64,000 nt of DNA from Shimia sagamensis (GTDB taxonomy: Bacteria; Pseudomonadota; Alphaproteobacteria; Rhodobacterales; Rhodobacteraceae): NCBI RefSeq assembly GCF_900182745.1, contig NZ_FXTY01000003.1:62001-126000 (forward strand). The letters are read 5' to 3'. The notes beneath the pieces were generated by a model. That model saw only the letters and a program-made list of their open reading frames with translations, did not search any database and was not told the origin of the DNA. Below, piece after piece: positions 16,263 through 24,787 of this stretch (its first letter is position 1; each line of letters begins with the position of its first letter). Made by a program: the position numbers and the translations under genes.

Positions 16263-16974
16263 GATTTTTCCTCCCTGCAAAGCACTTCCTCGAACGCTTT
16301 GTTTTTCTATCTATAAAAAACATAATGCGAGTCGGTCAAATGTTTTTTTTACATAAAATACAAAGCCTGACCAGAAGACGCCATGAGTGGGTGTCCGACA
16401 CAGCAATAACCCCTTAGAATTTCTACTAAATGGCGGGTGCCGTAAGTCAATGACGCCACATCTCTCCCGGAGCTATGGAAGTCGCGGTGATATACCTTTT
16501 TCCGAGTTTTTGCCAATTCTGACCTCAAAAAAACTGTACAGAAGTTCTCCGATTTTCCCCTAAGCACGGAACGCTCTTTTCTGCTTTGGGCTGGGAGCGG
16601 TCATTCGCCGGTAACCGCGTCGATCATCGACCAAGTGTGGGAACGTGACGTTGCACCGCCGCATGTCGGCTTAGAGCCCTTAGTCCTGGATGCTGCACAG
16701 CGCACGAATGGCGGCCTTTATCCACGCGTTTTAAAGTGCGGCATGTTGTATGGTGCACTTGGTTTGCACTGACCAGCGCCTTACGGCGAGCAATCGGGGT
16801 TGAGATTGGGAACGAAAAGTGCAAATTGCGCCATAGATGGCTATTTACCGTATTTCGGCGGGTTCTAAAGTGTTGATCCAAAACGCGCATTTCGGAATGA
16901 TCGTCCTCGCGCCGTTGGAACCGCTGTCCGCAAAGTCCGGAATACGCACCTAATCCAGTTCTGAGGATCTCCCC
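16263..16974. promoter_or_regulatory. 712-base intergenic promoter region with inverted repeat
   Basis: It separates the minus-strand sugar operon from the plus-strand TPR/radical SAM pair and must hold promoters for both. Near the sugar operon, AAAAAACAT (16315-16323) and ATGTTTTTT (16340-16348) form a perfect 9-base inverted repeat with a 16-base spacer, a possible operator. GGCTGGGAGCGG (16589-16600) repeats a motif found at 3505. Reading frames in the region look spurious. Confidence 0.45.
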
Positions 16975-18444
16975 ATGGATGCAGCAACGCAAAATAACGA
17001 TGACCGTTCGATGTCAAAGCATCTAAGCACCATTCGTTCGTTGGCCAAGACCAGGGATTTTGAAGGTATCCTTGAACAGCTTAAACCGCTGCGCGAGCAG
17101 CATCCCAAACATCCCGAACTGTTGATCTGGCAAGCCAGGGCTCATCTGCATCTGCGCAGAGTAGACCACGCGAAAGAAACGGTCGCCGAAGGGGATAGGC
17201 ATGGGTTGTCGATGCCAGCCTGGCTGCACATTAAGATCCGTTTGGCCCTGGCCACGGGTCTTCGCCACGAGGCGGTTGCCCTAGGTCGGGTTCTTTGCGC
17301 ACGTGAGGCATTTCCCCTGAACAACCTGGGTGGCCTTTTGCTGGACAACGCGCAGCGGCTTGAAGATTGGCAAAGCTTGCGCCTGTTCGCCCAAAAGGTG
17401 CTTGCCAACGATAAAAAAGACCGGAACGCGCTGCGCCACTTCTATGAGGCAGAAATTCAAATCGCGCGGGAAACCATCGCACTGGACGACATCGAGACGA
17501 TGGTTTTCCAACGGGATGGGCACCCAGATCACCTGGTCGCGCTTGAACTCTTTTGCACGATCCTCTGTAAACGCCCGCAAGACGTTCACCCCCTTATAGA
17601 ACGAGCAAAACAGCGCTGGCCCGACGCCGAACAGATCGACCATCTGACACAGAAATTGGATGTGTTTTTTGACCTAAGTAATCCCCCCTTTCCCGCCTCT
17701 GCCCTTGGTGGTCGGGTGCCATTGGATATCCCAGAATTGGCCCAGCACACCCACGCGATCGAGGGGATGGCAAACAAGCCTGTGCAGATAAGTCCAATCC
17801 GACCAAGCAACACCCTTTTGCTGACCTGCCTACATTCCCATAAGGCTATAGTCCTGTTTGATCGCTATGCGGCCGCTTTGGGCTGCACCGCTGTCTATCC
17901 AGTGGACCCTGATGGATATTATTGCTCCACGGGCTTGGCTGGCTTTGCTACGGGCTACACTGAGACTGTGACCAAGCTCGACACCCTGTTGAGAAAAATG
18001 GGCCCAGACCACCGTTTGGCCATTATCGGCAGTTCGGGCGGGGCGTTGGCCGCTCTGAATTTTGCCGTGGACTTGGCGCCGGAACGGCTTGTCCTATTTG
18101 GTCCTGCTACCTGTGTCGATCCCGCGTTCCAAGCCGAGATTGGCGACAAGCGCCGCCCCGCCACTTTGGAGAAAATGGCACGCCGTGTACCCCTCGACCT
18201 TCGCAATCCGATCAATCGTCTTCAGCACTCGCCGCCAAAGCGAACCAAGCTGATCTATGCTGGCAACAACAGCATTGACGAAAAACACGCGGCGCTTTTG
18301 AACGATTTGCCCAATCTAAATGTCCAAGCCCAAGCCGATGTCACCCAGCACGATATAGCGAGTTACCTGGCGCGCAAGGGCAAGATGCTGTCCTTCCTGC
18401 AAGGCGCACTCTTTGACCAGCCAGAGGCCTCCCTACAGACATGA
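16975..18444 (+). CDS. TPR-like plus alpha/beta-hydrolase-like protein, unrecognised
   Basis: 489 residues. Residues 1-230 are helical repeats resembling tetratricopeptides (LLIWQARAHLHLRRVDHAKE, ALATGLRHEAVALGRVL). Residues 275-480 look like an alpha/beta hydrolase: LLTCLHSHKAIVLFDRYAA, then the nucleophile elbow IGSSGGALAALNFA with candidate Ser354, RLVLFGPATCVDP, and late H459 (VTQHDIA) as a candidate catalytic His. An alternative start is M13 (MSKHLSTI). There is no signal peptide or membrane segment, so it should be cytoplasmic. It overlaps the following radical SAM gene by ATGA, so the two work together. The substrate is unknown; TPR regions usually bind a partner protein. I do not recognise a named family. 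Confidence 0.78.
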   Translation: MDAATQNNDDRSMSKHLSTIRSLAKTRDFEGILEQLKPLREQHPKHPELLIWQARAHLHLRRVDHAKETVAEGDRHGLSMPAWLHIKIRLALATGLRHEAVALGRVLCAREAFPLNNLGGLLLDNAQRLEDWQSLRLFAQKVLANDKKDRNALRHFYEAEIQIARETIALDDIETMVFQRDGHPDHLVALELFCTILCKRPQDVHPLIERAKQRWPDAEQIDHLTQKLDVFFDLSNPPFPASALGGRVPLDIPELAQHTHAIEGMANKPVQISPIRPSNTLLLTCLHSHKAIVLFDRYAAALGCTAVYPVDPDGYYCSTGLAGFATGYTETVTKLDTLLRKMGPDHRLAIIGSSGGALAALNFAVDLAPERLVLFGPATCVDPAFQAEIGDKRRPATLEKMARRVPLDLRNPINRLQHSPPKRTKLIYAGNNSIDEKHAALLNDLPNLNVQAQADVTQHDIASYLARKGKMLSFLQGALFDQPEASLQT

Positions 18445-19469
18445 CTGATCTCTCACTGTCGCCTGCGCACCGATTGTTGGCTTTGCGCAAACGGCTGACA
18501 CGGCTCAAAGGCAGCAACTACGACATTTCAAATCGCTGCAACTTAAAATGCGAAGGGTGCCTGTATTTCTCCAAACCTGTCGATCAACGCATTACCGCGG
18601 AAGCGAAGATAAGCGCGTGGGACGATTTGTTTCGCGCCGAAGCCGCCCGTGGGATTAACTTTGCTTATCTGGCGGGGGCGGAACCCAGTATGGTACCAGA
18701 GCATATCGAGAGCGCCGTCGCGCACATTCCCCAGGGCGTGATATTCACCAATGGAACCAAAGGCATCTCAAGCGACATCAGTTATCGCATCCACGTGTCG
18801 ATGTGGGGCTTAGGTGAAACCAACGCAGCATTGCGCGGTGCCGATGTCAATCGCAAGGCGTTGCGCAACTACGCCGGGGATCCGAGAGCGCTGTTCACCT
18901 TTACCATCTCGGCCCTGAATATTGATCAAATCGTCGAAGCCGCGCGCTTATGCAACGACAATGGTGTCGATATCACATTCAGCTTCTATTCAACAACGGA
19001 ACAGTACAACCGACAGATCACCCAATCCACGGACTCCGTTGACCCGTATTTTCGAGTCGGCACCGCTGACAATGACCCACGCCACACGCAAGACAGCCTG
19101 GCGCTGGCCCGCGAGCGCATCATCGACGCGATGGCCCTGTTTCCGGAAACGGTCGTCTATTCCCTGCACTACAACGATTGGATCTCACAGCCCATCGACA
19201 AGGTCTATGCCTTCGACGAAGCCGGTGTAGCCACCAATTGCGGCAACCGGCTGAGCAACGGGTTTGAACATTTCACCTCAGACGCCACGCGCAGCAAAAG
19301 CAAATGCTGCAGCCCCAATCTCGACTGCAAGGACTGCCGCGCCTATGCAATGGGCTGGGCAACCTATTTCAACCGTTTCAAAGCCTTCAAAGGTGATTCC
19401 GATAATTTGGAAGCATGGATCGACGGGCTTTACACCTGGGCTCGAATGTACTTGCCGAAAGAAACCTGA
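18441..19469 (+). CDS. Radical SAM enzyme with C-terminal cysteine cluster
   Basis: 342 residues. The [4Fe-4S]-SAM motif is C33-x3-C37-x2-C40 (RCNLKCEGC), directly after the typical strand YDISN. FAYLAGAEPSM matches the GGE-type SAM-binding strand in a variant form. The C-terminus carries C267, C289, C290, C296 and C299 (CGNR, KCCSPNLDCKDC), an arrangement like the SPASM or twitch auxiliary-cluster domains of peptide- and protein-modifying enzymes. It is translationally coupled to the TPR/hydrolase-like gene. I see no precursor-peptide gene next to it. Modification of a peptide, protein or the partner's ligand is possible, but the substrate cannot be read from the sequence. Confidence 0.85.
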   Translation: MTDLSLSPAHRLLALRKRLTRLKGSNYDISNRCNLKCEGCLYFSKPVDQRITAEAKISAWDDLFRAEAARGINFAYLAGAEPSMVPEHIESAVAHIPQGVIFTNGTKGISSDISYRIHVSMWGLGETNAALRGADVNRKALRNYAGDPRALFTFTISALNIDQIVEAARLCNDNGVDITFSFYSTTEQYNRQITQSTDSVDPYFRVGTADNDPRHTQDSLALARERIIDAMALFPETVVYSLHYNDWISQPIDKVYAFDEAGVATNCGNRLSNGFEHFTSDATRSKSKCCSPNLDCKDCRAYAMGWATYFNRFKAFKGDSDNLEAWIDGLYTWARMYLPKET

Positions 19470-19812
19470 TTCAGATCCAAGGTTCATACGACAGACCGGC
19501 GTTTCACCGCATGGTATGAGGGCCACTGGCTTCGAATGCAGCGTCCGCACCCCGGACCGGCAGGCCTGTTTAGTATTGCTCTGTGGAGACGTCGCCTGAT
19601 CGTCAATCGCTTCCTGCGCATATCCACAGTCAATAGGCAAATGCTGCACCCGTGCGTCAACGACAGTTGTAGGAAAGCTGCAATGCGGCGTTTTGGCATT
19701 CGGTCAAAGGCAGTTCCGGGCCGTTTGCCATTGGCGAAAGGTTGTATGACACACTAGACGGTTGTGACTATGCCGTGTCGATGGTTTTGGCTTTCGCAAA
19801 CAAATTGGAAAT
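19470..19812. other. Intergenic, no gene recognised
   Basis: 343 bases between the radical SAM gene and the DUF1415 gene. Short frames exist on both strands but none has a ribosome binding site with a plausible product. A promoter for the DUF1415 gene should lie in the A/T-richer 3' part. Confidence 0.45.
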
Positions 19813-20436
19813 ATGAGCAGAATATGCTTTAAGTTGGCCAAACAAAAAAGGATCTATCGTATCAATAAGTTTGACTCTGAGACGCTATCAAAAGCTCATC
19901 AAGACGTGGTTACAAAAACCCGTCGGTGGCTCGAAAAAATGGTAGTAGGACTAAACCTATGCCCATTCTCCTCTAGCGTCATAGCCCGTGACCAAGTTCA
20001 TTATGCCATATGTGATGCCACCGCCGATGCACAGCTAAAGCAGTTCTATGTGGAGGAGTTAAACCGTCTGCTAGAGGCCAACGAAAATGACATTGCCACT
20101 AGCTTGCTCATGTTTACCCGAGGTCTAGATGAGTTCGGTGATTACCTCGACTTACTCGATTGGTTTCAGCAGCTTTTGGAGGCAGCAGAACTGACAGAGC
20201 ATGTGCAATTAGCCTCCTTTCATCCTCAATATCAATTTGAGGGGGTGGCCGCAGACGATCTTAGCCACTTTACCAATCGCTCCCCCTATCCAACCATACA
20301 TATTCTGCGTCAAGCTCAGATGACCAAAGTCCTCGCTCACGTTTCGGACCCCGAGAAAATCTATTTAGACAACATAGAAACATTGAATAAACTTGGCCGC
20401 CAGCAGGTCGAAGCACTCTGCCCCTGGGGTAAATAA
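19813..20436 (+). CDS. DUF1415 family protein
   Basis: 207 residues. The segment VVTKTRRWLEKMVVGLNLCPFS is the DUF1415 signature, and SFHPQYQFEG and TNRSPYPTIHILR are the other conserved blocks. The function is unknown; the conserved Cys, His and Arg residues suggest an enzyme, but no reaction is established. Base composition is visibly lower in G+C than the genes around it and codons such as TTA, ATA and AAA are more frequent, which suggests a different origin. The family is best known from gammaproteobacteria. A truncated IS3 element begins just past its stop. Confidence 0.85.
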   Translation: MSRICFKLAKQKRIYRINKFDSETLSKAHQDVVTKTRRWLEKMVVGLNLCPFSSSVIARDQVHYAICDATADAQLKQFYVEELNRLLEANENDIATSLLMFTRGLDEFGDYLDLLDWFQQLLEAAELTEHVQLASFHPQYQFEGVAADDLSHFTNRSPYPTIHILRQAQMTKVLAHVSDPEKIYLDNIETLNKLGRQQVEALCPWGK

Positions 20437-20454
20437 CAACTGTTTGCATTGTCT

Positions 20455-20642
20455 TGTAGCCGCGTCAGATCGATCATGTCAGCCACTAAGCGAGCGTCGT
20501 CAAAACGTCCAACCGGCACCCGCCTTTGAGTGGATCGGTGCTGCCCTAAGGCAAGGCAGGCGCGTCGCTCTGAGATGAGGAACTGGTTTCTTCGCTCATG
20601 TTCAATGCAGCGACGACGCGTAGAGCTCAATAGTTTCCCCAT
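20455..20642 (-). pseudogene. IS3 OrfB N-terminal fragment
   Basis: The frame from 20642 carries the standard IS3 OrfB beginning: SSTRRRCIEHERRNQFLIS, then ALGQHRSTQRRVP and DDARLVADMIDL. Similarity ends after DLTRL, where the catalytic DDE domain would start. Beyond this the frame only crosses the DUF1415 gene end by chance. Confidence 0.75.
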
Positions 20643-20925
20643 GCGGCTTCCGACAGGATGATTTGCCCAAAGTCAGGTCCGAGACGGTACAGCGCAGCCG
20701 GTCTTTCTCTTTCTGAAAGCGTTTGAGTTCCTTCAGTTGGTCGGTTCCCATACCGCCATATTGCTCGCGCCATCGATAAAACGTCCGCTCGGTAATCAGC
20801 CCCTGACAGATTATGTCTACCCGCTGCATTCCTTGACCGCACAGCACCTCAACCTGTCGCAACTCCGTGACACTCTCTTCCGGTTTGTGTCGCTTGCTTC
20901 CCACCTTCAATCTTCTGTTTGCCAA
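20602..20925 (-). pseudogene. IS3 OrfA, frameshifted near its C-terminus
   Basis: The frame from 20925 gives the OrfA helix-turn-helix (ELRQVEVLCGQGMQRVDIIC, TERTFYRWREQYGG) and the leucine-zipper part (ELKRFQKEKDRLRCTVSDLTL). The usual ending IILSEAAWGNY then appears in another frame, read down to 20627, which shows a frameshift at about 20668. Confidence 0.78.
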
Positions 20926-21064
20926 CTATAGAGCCGGACCAGTTCAGTGGGGGAGGATCAGATATTCTCACCGCTCCCCCCAACAACGTCGCAAATAGCG
21001 TGCTCTAAGACGCAATACCTTATTGACCGGTCTGCCCGAGGTCTGGCACACACACGCCATGTTC

Positions 21065-21230
21065 GGTTCCGGGGAATCCTCCGGAAGCAATAGGGAATGC
21101 AGTGCGGCTGTCTTGGCCAACTCTGCAACTGCCCCCGCAACTGTAAGCGGCGAGCACAGCTGATCATGCCACTGGGGATCCCCGGGAAGGCTCAGCGACG
21201 TGCTACGACCCGCGAGTCAGGAGACCTGCC
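21065..21230 (+). promoter_or_regulatory. Cobalamin riboswitch
   Basis: All conserved parts of the B12 element are in order: GGTTCC at 21065, GGGAATGCAGTGCGG, the core CTGCCCCCGCAACTGTAAGC (B12 box region), GCCACTGGG, GGGAAGGC, and the closing GAGTCAGGAGACCTGCC. It lies about 145 bases upstream of the cobalt ECF transporter operon and should shut it off when adenosylcobalamin is plentiful. This supports cobalt rather than nickel as the transported metal. Confidence 0.96.
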
Positions 21231-21375
21231 GGACATGCGCCCTCGGAAGGGGCACTCATCATCGGCGACGGGGTGTACGCTGGATCTGTTTGCCACATTG
21301 GGCAACCAGCTCCAGTCTCCTCAAAGTCACAAAGTAATGCGCCGGGGAAGGCGCGACGTGATAAGGATCCAAGTT

Positions 21376-22161
21376 GTGAAAAAACTGGTGTTGGCAGCCA
21401 CTGCTGCGCTGATATTGCCCGTAATGGCCCAGGCACATTTCCTGCTGGAATATACTGAGGACACTATGATTGCGCGTCCGGGTGATGTGCCGGTGAAACT
21501 GGTTTTCTGGCACCCGCATGATGCCGGTCACGTGATGACCCTAGAAAAGCCGGAAGAGTTCTATGTGATTCACAACGGCAAAAAAACCGACCTTATGGAC
21601 ACATTGAAAGAGACCACCTTCGACGGTCCTGACAACACTGCCAAAGCCTTCATGGGGTCCGTGCCAGTGAAACGCTCAGGCGACTATGTACTCGTGACCG
21701 TGCCTGCGCCTTACTACGAAGAGTCTGAGGACATCTATATCCAGCAGATCACCAAAACTTACCTGAACCGAAACGAGCTGCCCACCGATTGGGATCAACC
21801 TCAAGGGCTGCCCACCGAGATCCTGCCCCTGAACAAACCCTACAATGTCATCGCAGGCGGCACATTTACAGGCCGCGTGCTGAGCGAAGGCCAGCCGGTT
21901 ACCGGTGCGGAGATCGAGATCGAATACATGGCGGCAGAGCCTGATCTGTCCGGCACCGGCGCCAAAGCCAAGACCGCGTCGCCGCTGCCTGGCGGCGCGT
22001 TGGTGGCGATTTCGGATGACAACGGCTACTTCACCTTTGGTGTGCCAAAGGCTGGCCTCTGGGGCTTTGCAGCTCTAGGGGTTGGCCCCAAAGTTGAGCA
22101 TGACGGCAAAGAGTTGAGCCAAGACGCGGTGATTTGGATCCGCGCTTGGGATCTGGAGTAA
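21376..22161 (+). CDS. DUF4198 periplasmic component of cobalt ECF transporter (NikK-like)
   Basis: 261 residues from the GTG at 21376, which follows AAGGATCC and opens with a signal peptide VKKLVLAATAALILPVMAQA. The mature N-terminus starts with a His (HFLLEY) and includes FWHPHDAGH, which suit metal binding. The remainder is a DUF4198 beta-rich domain with a second Ig-like part (GGTFTGRVLSEGQPVTGAEI). Members of this family accompany CbiM/NikM-type transporters in alphaproteobacteria as extra periplasmic subunits. It is the first gene of a five-gene operon under the B12 riboswitch. Confidence 0.85.
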   Translation: MKKLVLAATAALILPVMAQAHFLLEYTEDTMIARPGDVPVKLVFWHPHDAGHVMTLEKPEEFYVIHNGKKTDLMDTLKETTFDGPDNTAKAFMGSVPVKRSGDYVLVTVPAPYYEESEDIYIQQITKTYLNRNELPTDWDQPQGLPTEILPLNKPYNVIAGGTFTGRVLSEGQPVTGAEIEIEYMAAEPDLSGTGAKAKTASPLPGGALVAISDDNGYFTFGVPKAGLWGFAALGVGPKVEHDGKELSQDAVIWIRAWDLE

Positions 22162-22167
22162 GCTTGC

Positions 22168-22779
22168 ATGCACATTGTTGACGGTGCCTTGTCCAACCCT
22201 GTTGTGATCGGCGGCGCGATTGCCGCAGCCGGGGGGATTGCCGTTGGCCTCAAATCTCTGGATCTGGACCGCATCCCCACGGCGGGGGTGCTGTCGGCCA
22301 GCTTTTTTGTGGCCTCGCTGATCCACGTGCCAATTGGCCCGTCATCTGTGCATTTGATCCTTAACGGTCTGGCTGGGCTCTTGCTCGGCTGGGCCGCGTT
22401 TCCGGCGCTGTTTGTTGGCTTGCTTTTGCAGGCGGTGTTTTTTGGCTTTGGCGGTCTGACTGTGTTGGGTGTCAATGCAGTAAATATCGCGCTGCCGGCA
22501 GTTTTAGCTTGGTTGATCTTTGGTCGCTTGATCGCACGCGGCACACCGCTTCATGGCGCAATCTGGGGTGGTATCGGTGGCGCGTTTGCCATTGCCGCAA
22601 CCACCGCCTTTGTCGCGATGTCTCTGGCCCTGTCTGGCGATGAATTCTTGCCGGCCGCCAAACTTGTTTTTGTGGCGCATATTCCGGTTATGGTGATCGA
22701 AGGTCTTTTGACAGGCTTCGCGGTTCTCTTGGCGCGCAAAGTCAAACCGGAGCTGTTTGTGAAAGGTTCATCTGCGTGA
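22168..22779 (+). CDS. cbiM: Cobalt ECF transporter substrate-binding membrane protein CbiM
   Basis: 203 residues with at least six hydrophobic segments. The N-terminus MHIVDGALS has the Met1-His2 metal-ligating start that defines CbiM/NikM, so cleavage or re-annotation of this start would destroy the site. FGFGGLTVLGVNAVNIALPA is the conserved metal-pocket loop with a second His position replaced by Asn/Val-rich residues as in the family. It starts 6 bases after the DUF4198 gene and overlaps the next gene by GTGA. Confidence 0.93.
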   Translation: MHIVDGALSNPVVIGGAIAAAGGIAVGLKSLDLDRIPTAGVLSASFFVASLIHVPIGPSSVHLILNGLAGLLLGWAAFPALFVGLLLQAVFFGFGGLTVLGVNAVNIALPAVLAWLIFGRLIARGTPLHGAIWGGIGGAFAIAATTAFVAMSLALSGDEFLPAAKLVFVAHIPVMVIEGLLTGFAVLLARKVKPELFVKGSSA

Positions 22780-23348
22780 AACATCTGATCCTGATTGTCT
22801 CATTGTTGTGCGCGCCGCTTCCTGCCATGGCGCATAAAGTGATTGCCGGAGTTTTTCCCGCAGGCGACGCGATTGAAGGCGAACTTGGCTTTTCAAGTGG
22901 GGACATGGCCGTGGGGCAGGAGGTCATCGTGTACGGACCCGATGGAGCGGAACTGGGCCGTACCGTCACGGATGAAGACGGGTTTTTCCTCTACACGCCC
23001 ACCAGTCCGGTCGCGCATAGTTTTACCGCCGACATGGGGGCGGGGCATGTAGCCAAGGTGGTCATGCCTGCAGAAGAGGTTGCCGAGATCATGGGCGTCG
23101 CCGCAATTGTTGCAGACGCACCGGTTGAAAAGGTTGCGACCAACAGCAAAACCGTCGCTTCTTTATCGGACGAGGAGCGCCAAGCCATTGCCAAGTCCGT
23201 GAGAGATGAGATCCGTCCCCTGCGCCGTGAAATTGCGGCCTACCGCGAAAAGAACGATATGCAAAATATTCTTGGCGGCATTGGCTACATCCTTGGCTTA
23301 TTCGGTTTCGGCTTTTATCTCGCGGCCCGTAAGAAGACGTCTGCCTGA
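22776..23348 (+). CDS. NikL/CbiL-like accessory subunit of cobalt ECF transporter
   Basis: 190 residues. It begins with a signal peptide (MKHLILIVSLLCAPLPAMA-H), so the mature protein again starts with His. An Ig-like carboxypeptidase-regulatory fold follows (VYGPDGAELGRTVTDEDGFF), then a coiled coil (residues 130-165) and a C-terminal membrane anchor (GGIGYILGLFGFGFYLAARK). It replaces the small CbiN subunit, which is absent here. It overlaps CbiM by four bases (GTGA) and CbiQ by one. Confidence 0.83.
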   Translation: MKHLILIVSLLCAPLPAMAHKVIAGVFPAGDAIEGELGFSSGDMAVGQEVIVYGPDGAELGRTVTDEDGFFLYTPTSPVAHSFTADMGAGHVAKVVMPAEEVAEIMGVAAIVADAPVEKVATNSKTVASLSDEERQAIAKSVRDEIRPLRREIAAYREKNDMQNILGGIGYILGLFGFGFYLAARKKTSA

Positions 23349-24130
23349 TGGCGCATGCGTTGGCACCCAAGGCCACGACGCTGGCGGAGACAGGCAGTGA
23401 TGCGCCCTATGGCGTGATCGGAGATCTTGATCCCCGAGTTCGGATCGTAATGGCCTGTGTGTTTGCCATGGTGACAGTGGCTTTAGTGGACATACCGTCT
23501 TTGATCGCTGCGCTGATGGTGTCGGTGGGGCTCCTGATTTTGTCCCGTCTGCCGATCCGTCGCACGCTCAAGCGCATGGCAATGATGGACAGCTTCATTA
23601 TTTTTATGTTGGTGCTCCTACCGTTCACCATGCCGGGCGACGAGATGTTCTCCGTGTTTGGATTTCCAGCAAGCTGGCAGGGGCTCTGGAAGGCCATCGA
23701 GATTGGACTGACCGCCAATGCGGTGATCCTGACACTGATGGTGCTTGTTGGTACTATGGAGCCGGTCACGCTTGGCCATGCGTTGCACAAACTGCGCTGT
23801 CCCGAAGTTCTGGTGCATCTTCTGATGTTCACCGTGCGCTATATCGAAGTGCTGCGTGAAGAGTACCTGCGCCTGCGGGGAGCGATGAAAATCCGCGGGT
23901 TCCGGCCTGGCACCAATTGGCACACCTACCGCAGCTTTGGCTATCTGGTTGGCATGATGCTGGTGCGTGCCATCGAACGGTCAGAGCGCATTTTGGGGGC
24001 GATGAAATGCCGGGGCTTCTCGGGCCGCCTTTTGTTGCTACAAGAGTTCTCCATGACCCGAAAGGATCACCTGTTTGTCACTCTGCTGAGTGCGTTGTGC
24101 CTTGGTCTGCTATTTTTGGATTACGTATGA
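23348..24130 (+). CDS. cbiQ: Cobalt ECF transporter T component CbiQ
   Basis: 260 residues with five or so membrane segments and the two Ala-Arg-Gly type coupling motifs of ECF T components near the C-terminal half (LRLRGAMKIRGFRP and ERILGAMKCRGFSG). It links the substrate-binding CbiM to the ATPase CbiO. The start overlaps the previous stop as TGATG. Confidence 0.93.
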   Translation: MAHALAPKATTLAETGSDAPYGVIGDLDPRVRIVMACVFAMVTVALVDIPSLIAALMVSVGLLILSRLPIRRTLKRMAMMDSFIIFMLVLLPFTMPGDEMFSVFGFPASWQGLWKAIEIGLTANAVILTLMVLVGTMEPVTLGHALHKLRCPEVLVHLLMFTVRYIEVLREEYLRLRGAMKIRGFRPGTNWHTYRSFGYLVGMMLVRAIERSERILGAMKCRGFSGRLLLLQEFSMTRKDHLFVTLLSALCLGLLFLDYV

Positions 24131-24771
24131 CAATCCTAAAGCTTGATGACATCCGCTTTGCCTATCCGGGCTATGCACCCGTTCTGGAAGGCGCGTCGCT
24201 TCAGCTTGAGGCGGGGCAGCGTTTGTCGATTACCGGTCCAAACGGGGCTGGAAAATCCACCCTTTTTCGTATTGCGCTGGGTCTTCAAACACCGGATGCC
24301 GGTACTGTTACAGCCTTTGGCCAAGAGCGGCGGGTCGAGGCAGATTTTCACGAAGTGCGCCGCCGGATCGGGCTGGTGTTTCAGGATCCCGATGATCAAC
24401 TGTTTTGCCCCACGGTGGCCGAAGACATCGCCTTTGGACCGCTCAACCTAGGACGTAGCAAGGCAGAGGCTCTGGCCACGGTGGAAAAGGTGCTGACCGA
24501 CCTGCAACTGCTGCACCTGCGTGATCGCATCACACATAAGCTGTCTGGTGGAGAAAAACGGCTCGTGACTTTGGCAACCGTGCTGGCGATGGAGCCGGAA
24601 GCGCTTTTGCTGGACGAACCCACCAATGCACTGGACACCAAAAACGAAGCGCGGCTCTTGGAAATCCTAAGTGGTCTGCCGCAAGCAATCTTGTTGGTGA
24701 GCCACAACCCCGCGTTTCGGGCCGCTTTGGCACCGGACACAGTGGAGTTACGTGACGGCCGACTGCTTTAG
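24127..24771 (+). CDS. cbiO: Cobalt ECF transporter ATPase CbiO
   Basis: 214 residues from the ATG at 24127, which overlaps the CbiQ stop as ATGA. Walker A GPNGAGKST, Q-loop VFQDPDDQLFCPTVAEDIAFG (typical of ECF ATPases), signature LSGGEKRLVTLA and Walker B ALLLDEPTNAL are intact. It is shorter than usual CbiO (about 270), lacking the C-terminal extension. Confidence 0.94.
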   Translation: MTILKLDDIRFAYPGYAPVLEGASLQLEAGQRLSITGPNGAGKSTLFRIALGLQTPDAGTVTAFGQERRVEADFHEVRRRIGLVFQDPDDQLFCPTVAEDIAFGPLNLGRSKAEALATVEKVLTDLQLLHLRDRITHKLSGGEKRLVTLATVLAMEPEALLLDEPTNALDTKNEARLLEILSGLPQAILLVSHNPAFRAALAPDTVELRDGRLL

Positions 24772-24787
24772 ATTTCCGAGTCTCTGG

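Larger units (their letters stand above)
20455..20960 (-). mobile_element. IS3-family (IS407-like) remnant
   Basis: On the minus strand the left end (TGATCCTCCCCCACTGAACT near 20960) is followed by a frameshifted orfA and the first part of orfB, after which the element stops near 20455, close to the 3' end of the DUF1415 gene. The right end and catalytic part are missing. It is a relative of the remnant at 6080-6310. Confidence 0.78.

Noticed and set aside
16349..16992. Minus-strand frames of 72 and 122 residues in the 16.3-17.0 kb intergenic region
   Set aside because: No ribosome binding site, no family resemblance, and they span a region that must hold promoters; treated as chance frames.
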